Source of the DNA: Chitinasiproducens palmae | GTDB lineage: Bacteria > Pseudomonadota > Gammaproteobacteria > Burkholderiales > Burkholderiaceae | DNA length: 64,000 bases | Reading direction: 5' to 3' | Assembly: GCF_900095735.1 (NCBI RefSeq) | Contig: NZ_FNLO01000001.1 | Coordinates: forward strand, 728,634-792,633 | Shown here: piece by piece, positions 45,831 to 53,731 of the stretch | How the letters are laid out: each line of letters begins with the position of its first letter | Numbering within the stretch: position 1 is the stretch's first letter | Program-made: the position numbers and the translations under genes | Notes under the pieces: generated by a model | Database searches by the model: none | Told to the model about the DNA's origin: nothing | Seen by the model: only the letters and a program-made list of their open reading frames with translations

Positions 45831-46776
45831 TGGAGTGCTCCTTGGTTGATTGCGAGGCGAATGCTTGCGCTGCGGATTCCTGAGCCTTCAGATGGTCGAC
45901 CAACGAGCGGTCGTCCGGAGAGTTGCCGTCACTGTTCCAATGACCGAGCTCGCGCCACACTTCGTCGGAGCGGCGCAGCCATTCGGTCACTGCCGGCCCG
46001 TTCCTGTGCAGTGCAATCTCGACGAGCCAGTTCACCAGCGCGAGCGTGCCGGCCTGGGACCACCAGGCGATTGCCGCACCGCTGCGTCCGACAACGAAGG
46101 TGTGCTGCGCGAGTTCGGCCAGCGGGGACGACGGCTTGTCCGTGATCGCGATCACGTGCGCGCCGAAGCGCCCGCCGATGCGCATCACGTCGAGCGTATA
46201 AGGCAGGTAGCGGGCATAGCCGATGCCGATCAGCACGTCGCCCTTCCCGACGTGGCGCAGCCGGTCGGCGAGATCGCCGTTGCCGACGTTGAGCACGTCG
46301 GCATTGCCGAAGGCCTGGTTCAACTGCATCGACAGCATCAACGCGAGCGGGTACGTCGTGCCATGACCAACGATCCAAATGCGGCGCGCGCGGCTCATCA
46401 GGTCGACGACGGTTTCGGCCAGCGCGGTCGAATTCAACTGCTCGGTCGCCTCGATCAACGCGGCGTCGTTGGCAAAGACCGCGCGCCGCAGGTCTTCGCC
46501 ACTGGATGTCGGATGGCCGATCGACCGCATGCCGACCGAACCCACCCGCTCCAGCAGCCCGTCGCGCAACGCCATGCGCATCGCGGGGAAGCCGTCATAA
46601 CCGAGGGCGCGCGCAAAGCGCACCACCGCGGCGTCGCTGACACCCGCGGCGTCGCCGACCTGTTTTGCCGTCGCGAACGCGATTTGCTCGCTGTGGTCGA
46701 GAATGTGGCGCGCCAACTGCTTTTGCGACGGCGTCAACTGCGCCGACGCCGCCTTGACTGCGTCTACGAAGAGCAC
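45787..46776 (-). CDS. MurR/RpiR-family transcriptional regulator
   Basis: A 329-residue regulator. The N-terminal RpiR HTH (IAFATAKQVGDAAGVSDAAVVRFARALGYDGFPAMRMALR) is followed by a SIS domain (RIWIVGHGTTYPLALMLSMQL, VLIGIGYARYLPYT) that senses a small metabolite, usually a phosphosugar. It is first in the seven-gene cassette, and two tandem operators lie directly upstream, so it is probably autoregulated. A roughly 30-residue polar tail runs into the binding-protein gene. Confidence 0.9.
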   Translation of the reverse strand: MLFVDAVKAASAQLTPSQKQLARHILDHSEQIAFATAKQVGDAAGVSDAAVVRFARALGYDGFPAMRMALRDGLLERVGSVGMRSIGHPTSSGEDLRRAVFANDAALIEATEQLNSTALAETVVDLMSRARRIWIVGHGTTYPLALMLSMQLNQAFGNADVLNVGNGDLADRLRHVGKGDVLIGIGYARYLPYTLDVMRIGGRFGAHVIAITDKPSSPLAELAQHTFVVGRSGAAIAWWSQAGTLALVNWLVEIALHRNGPAVTEWLRRSDEVWRELGHWNSDGNSPDDRSLVDHLKAQESAAQAFASQSTKEHSNEGSEVQVGRRKRR

Positions 46777-46794
46777 GAAGGTAGGTTCCGGTGT

Positions 46795-46841
46795 TGTAGC
46801 GTTCGCTACAGAATTTCAATGCACTGTAACGTTTGCGACAG
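46795..46841. promoter_or_regulatory. Two tandem RpiR-type operators upstream of the ABC/MlrC operon
   Basis: TGTAGCGTTCGCTACAG (46795-46811, perfect 7-bp arms) and TGTAACGTTTGCGACAG (46825-46841) match at 14 of 17 positions. They start 30 bp apart, about three helical turns. They lie immediately upstream of the RpiR start at 46776. By position these are the regulator's binding sites. Confidence 0.75.
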
Positions 46842-46925
46842 ACGCCGTCAATCGGGAAAAAATAATCGCGCGCAGGCGGAGTTCTTCGGCCGGCAGCAGC
46901 CGCACGCGAAGCGTGTGATTGCCGG

Positions 46926-46956
46926 CCGCTCCGCCCGCAGCGACGGTGCGGAGCGG
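46926..46956. terminator. Hairpin in the intergenic region after the glycosyltransferase gene
   Basis: CCGCTCCGC and GCGGAGCGG form perfect 9-bp arms around a 13-nt loop just past the leftward glycosyltransferase stop. A T-rich run on the minus strand (complement of 46856-46864) lies further on, so a terminator is possible but the spacing is loose. Confidence 0.35.
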
Positions 46957-46968
46957 TCGCGGCCCGGC

Positions 46969-48000
46969 CTATCGCGCAAGCAATCCCTCGTAGACCGCGA
47001 CATAGTCCGCGGCCATCCGCGTGGCATCAAAGCGCCGCTCGAATACCGCGCGGCACCGCCGCCGGTCAAGACTAGCAACGCGCGCCACCGCGTCGACCGC
47101 CGCATCGACATCCTCCACGATGAAGCCGGTCTCGCCTTCGTCAAGCACTTCCGGCACCGCGCCCCGGCGCCAGGCAACCACCGGCGTGCCGCTCGCCATC
47201 GCTTCAATCATGACCATGCCGAACGGCTCTGGCCAATCGACCGGGAACAGCAGCGCGCGCGCGTTGCCAATCAGCGCTGCGCGTTGCGCGCCGCCGACCT
47301 CGCCAAGGTATTCGACGATGTCGGCATTGGCCCGCAGCATCGGCTCGACCTCGTTGCGGAAGTACTCGACTTCTCCCGGATGAACCTTTGCCGCCATCTT
47401 CAGCGGCAAGCCGGCGCGCCGGGCGATTTCGATCGCGCGATCCGGGCGTTTCTCACCCATCATCCGCCCAAGAAAAAGTAGATAGTCGCCACGCCCGGCA
47501 TGAAATTGCAGCGCGTCCAGCGGCATGCCGTGATGCACCGTGGCGCGCCAGTTCGCGTGCGGCAGCGGCCGCCGTTGATTGTCGGAGATCGATACCAGCG
47601 GCGCGTCGGGAAACGCCTCGAACAAGGGGCCGTGGTCCGCGGCCAGCAACTGGCCGTGCATCGTCGTCAGGTGGGCGAACGGCAGGCGGCGCGCCAGCGG
47701 AAAATGGAATGGGTCGCCGTGGAAATGGACGACATCGAAGTCTGCGGCGCGCGCGGCGACCGCTTCCAACTGCCGGACATGATGGGTCAGCGTGTCCCAG
47801 ACGTCGACGTCGCGCCACAGGCCCCGCGGGCAGATCGGCACCAGCTCCGCGGCGGTGGTGGAATCGCCGGTCGCGAACAGCGTCACTCGATGGCCCGCAT
47901 GCGTCAATGCTTCGGTCAGGAACGACACGACGCGCTCTGTCGCGCCGTAGGCACGCGGCGGAACGCTTTCGTAGAGAGGGGCAACCTGGGCGATACGCAT
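46969..48000 (-). CDS. Glycosyltransferase family 4 protein
   Basis: A 343-residue GT-B retaining glycosyltransferase. N-terminal IAQVAPLYESVPPRAYGATERVVSFLTEAL has the substrate Gly/Pro loop. VHFHGDPFHF, the donor-side KVHPGEVEYF and the Glu-rich nucleotide-sugar motif PEPFGMVMIEAMASGTPVVAW are all present. This subgroup of short GT4 proteins is common in Proteobacteria, with unknown acceptor. The ATG at 48000 has an AGGAGT ribosome site. It is monocistronic. Confidence 0.88.
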   Translation of the reverse strand: MRIAQVAPLYESVPPRAYGATERVVSFLTEALTHAGHRVTLFATGDSTTAAELVPICPRGLWRDVDVWDTLTHHVRQLEAVAARAADFDVVHFHGDPFHFPLARRLPFAHLTTMHGQLLAADHGPLFEAFPDAPLVSISDNQRRPLPHANWRATVHHGMPLDALQFHAGRGDYLLFLGRMMGEKRPDRAIEIARRAGLPLKMAAKVHPGEVEYFRNEVEPMLRANADIVEYLGEVGGAQRAALIGNARALLFPVDWPEPFGMVMIEAMASGTPVVAWRRGAVPEVLDEGETGFIVEDVDAAVDAVARVASLDRRRCRAVFERRFDATRMAADYVAVYEGLLAR

Positions 48001-48280
48001 GCACGCTACTCCTGACAATGTTCAACGTTGGGAAGCCAACAGCAGCCGAGCAGGCCGCTTAGGCAGGCAAAGCCACGCAAGACGAGATGCGCCGGCGTCG
48101 CATGCGGTGTCCGTCCGATCCCCCGCAAAACAGCTCGGGATCGCGCGATGCTTGTAAGCGTCTGCTACGTTGCGGCCGCGGTGCGGGCTCGGGTGCTGCA
48201 GCAACCGTACCCGTTGAAATCGTTTGTCACATTCCAGACTGCCGGTAACACCCGGTGTGACAAAGACGCGCATGCTGAAA

Positions 48281-48302
48281 ATATCGCGGATCCCCGCGAT
48301 AT
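48281..48302. promoter_or_regulatory. Inverted repeat just upstream of the lipoprotein gene
   Basis: ATATCGCGG and CCGCGATAT flank a 4-nt loop and end 4 bp before the GGAGAACC ribosome site at 48307. It could be an operator or a leader hairpin limiting translation. The preceding TGAAAATATCGC (48276-48287) recurs at 48779-48790. Confidence 0.6.
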
Positions 48303-48317
48303 CGCTGGAGAACCGAG

Positions 48318-48731
48318 ATGCCGGGTTGCCCGAAAGCCAGATATAGACCCAGTGCCGCCCGGCAAGGGCACCGGTTGTCGATTCGCGCGCTCGCGATCGC
48401 GGCGACCGTCGGAGCGAGCCTGATGCTGGGCGGATGCGTGGTGGTGCCCGATGGCCCGCCGCCGGCAGTGTGGGCGCCGGCGCCCTATTACGGCTATGGC
48501 GGGCCGGTGTACGTGGGGCCGCCACCGCGCTTCGGACCCGGCTGGGGGCCCGGCCCGCGCTGGGGCCCGGGGCCGGGCTGGGGCGGCCCGCGGCCAGGGC
48601 CAGGGTGGAATGGGCCGCGGCCGGGCGGCCCCGGTCCCGGCGGTCCCGGCCCAGGATGGCGCGGGCCAGGTCCCGGCCGCAATGCGGGCGGGCGGGGTCC
48701 GGGACCCGGATGGGGCGGAGGCGGACACTAA
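48318..48731 (+). CDS. Small Gly/Pro/Trp-rich lipoprotein
   Basis: A 137-residue protein with a lipoprotein signal: a basic N-terminus, a hydrophobic stretch (LAIAATVGASLML) and the lipobox LGGC, where the Cys should be lipidated. The mature part is low complexity, with repeated GPGW/GPGP motifs (PGWGPGPRWGPGPGWGG). Similar short YXWQ/GPGW lipoproteins are common in Burkholderiales and have no assigned role. The start has a GGAGAACCG ribosome site. An inverted repeat lies just upstream. Confidence 0.75.
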   Translation: MPGCPKARYRPSAARQGHRLSIRALAIAATVGASLMLGGCVVVPDGPPPAVWAPAPYYGYGGPVYVGPPPRFGPGWGPGPRWGPGPGWGGPRPGPGWNGPRPGGPGPGGPGPGWRGPGPGRNAGGRGPGPGWGGGGH

Positions 48732-48795
48732 CCCCAGCACTTACCGGCATCTCGGCATCGCGGCATCGCGCTCGCCCGTGAAAATATCGCTATAC

Positions 48796-48815
48796 TACTG
48801 TTTATCCATACAGTT
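48796..48815. promoter_or_regulatory. LexA (SOS) box of the radical SAM-UdgX cassette
   Basis: TACTGTTTATCCATACAGTT contains the complete CTGT-N8-ACAG core and flanking TA. It ends 13 bp upstream of the ATG at 48829, so LexA bound here would block transcription. It is the second near-consensus SOS box in the window. Confidence 0.85.
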
Positions 48816-48828
48816 ACGGGCGGTGGCG

Positions 48829-50142
<1,314 letters not shown>

Positions 50143-50187
50143 CGGCTGGCGGGTCGCGTCGCAAGCGTTCCGCTCAAGGAGACGACG

Positions 50188-51840
50188 ATGCAAACGGTAA
50201 CGATAGATGACGATTTCGGCAGTTGGCGGACGGCGGCGCGCCGTGCTCTGATCGCGCAACTCGCGCCCGATCAGATCGAGTGGCGCACTACCGATAGTGG
50301 GCCTGCTGCTGACGCAAGGCAGCCGCGCGCAGGCTTCCTGTTCGACGACCCGCTGCCAGAGACGACAGCACCGTGCCTCGCCGCGTCCGAAACGGTCCGC
50401 ACCGGCAGCACTGCGGTGTCGCGTATGCCCGCCCTGGTCGAGGCAGGCGACGCGGTGGACGCCGTGGGCGTCGCGCCGGCCGATGAAACGAATGCATCCG
50501 ACGCGACCGCAGGGTTTGCCGTGCCCCGCGACGTGCTCAAGCGGATTCGCACCGCCGCACGTGCGTCCGACCCGCAGCGCTGGTCTTTTCTCTATCGCGT
50601 CGTGTGGCGTTATGCCCACGGCGACCATGCCGCCGTGCTGCCAGGCGATATCGACGGCGAGCGTTTGACGCGGATGGCCCGACAGGTCACACGTGAATTC
50701 CATCATTGGCGCGCATTCCTCCGCTTTAGCGAAACGTCGGACGCCGACGACGCTGCGGCGTCGGCATCGACCGACGCCGCCGAAGCGGCGTTGCCCGTGG
50801 CCGCTAGCGGGGCAACCGACCCGGCCGCAGCGCCCGCGTTGGTCGCTTGGTGCGAACCCGAGCACGACATTCTCGAGCCGCTGGCGCGTTATTTCGAGAA
50901 GCGGCTTGGCCGCGCCCGGTGGATGATCGCGACGCCGGACGGGGTGGCCCGCCACGACCGCGATGGCTTGGACATCGATCGCTCCGCGCCGCAGAAACGG
51001 CCTGCGTCCCAGGACGAAGTCGAACAACTGTGGCGCACCTATTTCCGAAGCATATTCAACCCGGCCCGCGTCAACCCCGCGCTGACCCGCCAGCATCTGC
51101 CGCTGCGGTATTGGAAGCATCTGCCCGAGGGAGACTTGATTCCGAGGCTGGCCGCCGAGGCGACTACCGGACAGCGCCGTCACGCACAGGCGCCCACGCT
51201 GCGCGGCAATACCGGCAAGCAGGTCGCCGTCAGCGCGCACGACGCGCAGCCGCAGCGCGACGCCGCAACGTCGCTCGACACCTGCCGGCGATGCCCGCTG
51301 TGGGAGCATGCAACGCAAGCCGTCGGCGGCGTCGGACCGGCCAACGCGACGTTGATGCTGGTTGGCGAACAACCGGGCGATCAGGAGGACCTGAGCGGCA
51401 AACCTTTCGTCGGCCCGGCCGGCCAACTTCTCGACCGCGCGATGGCCAGCGCCGACGTGCCGCGCGAGCGCGTCTACGTCACCAACGCGGTGAAGCACTT
51501 CAAATGGGAGCCACGTGGCAAGCGGCGGCTGCACAAGACGCCGGCGCAACGCGAAATCGACGCCTGCCATGTGTGGCTCGAACAGGAAATCGCGGCTCAC
51601 CGGCCACGCGTCGTCGTAGCGCTCGGCGCGACGGCATTGAAGTCCCTCAGCGCTGCAAAGGCGAAGCTGTCCAGCGTGCTGAACCAACCGTATGAACAAG
51701 ATGGCATGTGGATCGTTCCGACTTACCATCCGTCCTACGCGCTGCGCGTACCGGATGCCGAGGCGCGCGCGGCCGCCGAACGCACGATCGTCGAGGCGCT
51801 GGCACGCGCCCGCGAATTGCTCGAAGCGCACGGTACGTGA
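50188..51840 (+). CDS. UdgX-like uracil-DNA glycosylase fused to a DUF4130-type domain
   Basis: A 550-residue two-domain protein. The N-terminal half (about residues 1-270) resembles the DUF4130 / SAM-linked conserved domain (WSFLYRVVWRYAHGDH, VTREFHHWRAFLRFSE, HDILEPLARYFEKRLG). The C-terminal half (about 355-550) is a family 4-like UDG with the UdgX signature: Cys366/Cys369 (CRRC), GEQPGDQED (from Gly393), NAVKHF, the KRRLH loop (Lys445 to His449) and HPSYALR. In mycobacterial UdgX the loop His forms a covalent bond with the deaminated base. The ribosome site is AAGGAG. It lies 45 bp downstream of the radical SAM gene. Confidence 0.9.
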   Translation: MQTVTIDDDFGSWRTAARRALIAQLAPDQIEWRTTDSGPAADARQPRAGFLFDDPLPETTAPCLAASETVRTGSTAVSRMPALVEAGDAVDAVGVAPADETNASDATAGFAVPRDVLKRIRTAARASDPQRWSFLYRVVWRYAHGDHAAVLPGDIDGERLTRMARQVTREFHHWRAFLRFSETSDADDAAASASTDAAEAALPVAASGATDPAAAPALVAWCEPEHDILEPLARYFEKRLGRARWMIATPDGVARHDRDGLDIDRSAPQKRPASQDEVEQLWRTYFRSIFNPARVNPALTRQHLPLRYWKHLPEGDLIPRLAAEATTGQRRHAQAPTLRGNTGKQVAVSAHDAQPQRDAATSLDTCRRCPLWEHATQAVGGVGPANATLMLVGEQPGDQEDLSGKPFVGPAGQLLDRAMASADVPRERVYVTNAVKHFKWEPRGKRRLHKTPAQREIDACHVWLEQEIAAHRPRVVVALGATALKSLSAAKAKLSSVLNQPYEQDGMWIVPTYHPSYALRVPDAEARAAAERTIVEALARARELLEAHGT

Positions 51841-52432
51841 CGGCGGCCGGGGAACGTAGTCGAATATTGCCGGGGGACGCTGCGCCGGCGTGGGCACTCG
51901 GGCTTAGCGTCCTCGCCGACGCAAGGATCAGCCGCTCCTCGACGGAATCGGCGGACTCCAGCGGCAGACCAGAGCGGCAGATCGCAGCGGTCCGGCTCAA
52001 CTCGTGCGTTGTTAGCCGTCCTGCGATGAGTGACTCACTTGGATACAGCGCCGAAGGCCAGCTTGGGAAGTCCTCATCCTGTCGCAAGCGCTGGCGCGAT
52101 CCGTTACTAGAACTGTGATGTTACCGACGGTTGGCGGTCTCGCGGCGGTGCTGTGAGACGGCACCACCAAGCGGTCATGCGATGCCGGTCAACAGACGTC
52201 TCAAGCCGCGCAGGACGCCTGACCGCTGGTTGCAGATGCAGAGCGTTTCCCGCGCAGGTGATCAGCGGTGTGACACAGCAGATGGAATCATCCGCGCCTA
52301 TGCTAGCCCTTGCACAGCGATGCGCCGGCGAGACGGGTGCGTCTGATACAACGCGGCTTGTAACGAACAACAGCCGCAGTACGGCGACGCGCGGTTGGCA
52401 GACTCGATCCTCATCTCGTCGCCGAGCGGCCA
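51841..52432. other. 592-bp gap between the UdgX cassette and higBA
   Basis: Short overlapping frames exist, but their translations look random. No promoter, RNA gene or repeat was recognised. The base composition is slightly less GC-rich than the neighbours. Confidence 0.5.
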
Positions 52433-52705
52433 TTAAGCTGCAATTCGAAATTCGAGATGCAAACCAGCAGCCGACACCATGTTCACCAACGTGTCGAGGC
52501 TGAATAGATCGATTTTGCCGCGCAAGAGATCTGAGATGCGAGGCTGGGTGACGCCGAGTTGCCGCGCCGCTTGCGCCTGGGTCCAGCCCCGTTCTTTGAT
52601 GCGCTGTTCAACTGCCATCATCAGTGCTGAACGCAGCTTCATGTTGTCGGCTGCGGTCGTGTCCTCGATGGCATCCCATACACTGGTAAAACGTTCGTTG
52701 CTCAT
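52433..52705 (-). CDS. higA: HigA-type antitoxin (XRE-family HTH)
   Basis: A 90-residue antitoxin with an XRE HTH at about residues 35-80 (GWTQAQAARQLGVTQPRISDLLRGKIDLFSLDTLVNMVSAAGLHLEF), of the HTH_37 type that pairs with Gp49-like toxins. The ATG at 52705 overlaps the toxin stop by ATGA (52702-52705), so it is translated after the toxin from the same message. A GGGAG ribosome site is present. It probably represses its own promoter with the toxin. Confidence 0.85.
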   Translation of the reverse strand: MSNERFTSVWDAIEDTTAADNMKLRSALMMAVEQRIKERGWTQAQAARQLGVTQPRISDLLRGKIDLFSLDTLVNMVSAAGLHLEFRIAA

Positions 52706-53043
52706 AAGCCCAGCTCCCTGACCAAATCTCGGTATCGGTTCGCGGCCATATCGAGGTCTGCCTTGCCGGTCGCCTGTGTTTTTTTTTGAAAGCAATGGAG
52801 GACATACACCGCATCAGCGAACTTCGCGACATAGATGATACGAAACGCGCCCCCGACGTCCCGGATCCTGATTTCCCGAACGCCCTGCCCAACCGTATGC
52901 ATCGGTTTCCAGTCGCTAGGTTCGTGGCCGCTTTGAACCTTATCGAGTTGGTAACCTGCCTCACGCCGCGCCCCCTCCGGAAAACGTCGCAGATCGTCCA
53001 GCGCTCCGCCTCGAAAAACGACGGTTTTCACAACCCTATCCAT
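52702..53043 (-). CDS. higB: HigB/RelE-like toxin (phage-derived Gp49 family)
   Basis: A 113-residue basic RelE-superfamily protein: VVFRGGALDDLRRFPEGARREAGYQLDKVQSGHEPSDWKPM, then GVREIRIRDVGGAFRIIYVAKF and YVLHCFQKKTQAT. These are typical of ribosome-dependent mRNA interferases. The start at 53043 lies just inside an AT-rich promoter patch. Toxin-first gene order is normal for higBA. It is transcribed leftward ahead of the antitoxin. Confidence 0.87.
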   Translation of the reverse strand: MDRVVKTVVFRGGALDDLRRFPEGARREAGYQLDKVQSGHEPSDWKPMHTVGQGVREIRIRDVGGAFRIIYVAKFADAVYVLHCFQKKTQATGKADLDMAANRYRDLVRELGL

Positions 53044-53052
53044 GCCGACATC

Positions 53053-53068
53053 ATACAAAATCTTGTAT
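53053..53068. promoter_or_regulatory. Operator-like dyad at the higBA promoter
   Basis: ATACAAAATCTTGTAT has perfect 6-bp arms around AATC and overlaps a TATACA-like -10 element on the minus strand, 10 bp upstream of the toxin start. This is the expected place for HigA autoregulation. Confidence 0.6.
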
Positions 53069-53139
53069 ATATGCGCAAGGGATCTGCGCAGTTGGACGTT
53101 GCGCGGTAGGTTGAGACCGATCGCACAGAAGCTGGGCGT

Positions 53140-53219
53140 CCCCTGAGCGTCCCATCCCCTGAGCGTCCCATCCCCTGAGCGTCCCATCCCCTGAGCGTCC
53201 CATCCCCTGAGCGTCCCAT
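53140..53219. repeat. 16-bp perfect tandem repeat, five copies plus one degenerate
   Basis: The unit CCCCTGAGCGTCCCAT repeats five times exactly (53140-53219), then a degenerate sixth (CCCTTGAGCGT) runs to 53230. It lies about 97 bp upstream of the higB start on the promoter side. No gene convincingly uses it. There are no spacers, so it is not a CRISPR array. Confidence 0.9.
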
Positions 53220-53230
53220 CCCTTGAGCGT

Positions 53231-53731
53231 CGCTCGAGCGACCGACGCGCGGAGTCGATGGCACGACTTGCGTACCGGGGTCTCACTTGGCAATGTCGTC
53301 GACCGCGCCGCCCCGTCTTCCCGGTCTGCTGACAGTTCAAGGCGATCTGGGGTGACGCGAAGCCGCTCGGAATGATCAGCCGCGATCCGCGAGGCGAATG
53401 CAGATCTGAATGCTTGATTGCCGATCACGCGCCAGGCACTCGATCGAACGGCGGAAGCCGGTTCTGAAGCGTTTGCCTTTCGAAGCGCACAGGGCGGTCG
53501 ACGGCACGCGTCCGGCCATGCAGTGGAAACGGATGCGTGGAATGGTTGACGTGCGGGTTATATCGTCGATGTGCGCGGGAAGCACCGTCCTTACGTGCTG
53601 CCGCTTGACCGCCAATGGGTAGCTGCTCGCCCTCGCCACGACGGTCTGCCCCAGCACGCTCGCCATTCTGTCGCGGCCGACGCGCCGCCTCCACGTTGCA
53701 ACCTTCCCGCGAGCATACGAACGCGCATCGC
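53231..53731. other. 501-bp gap between the 16-bp repeat and fruA
   Basis: Nothing recognisable. The small frames here are not supported by ribosome sites or family resemblance. Confidence 0.45.

Noticed and set aside
46824-46841. Third LexA box (CTGT...ACAG) before the RpiR gene
   Set aside because: The spacing is 10 bases instead of 8, and the sequence fits the tandem RpiR palindrome better.
51841-52432. Small protein genes in the gap after the UdgX cassette
   Set aside because: The frames overlap on all sides and read as random sequence, without ribosome sites.
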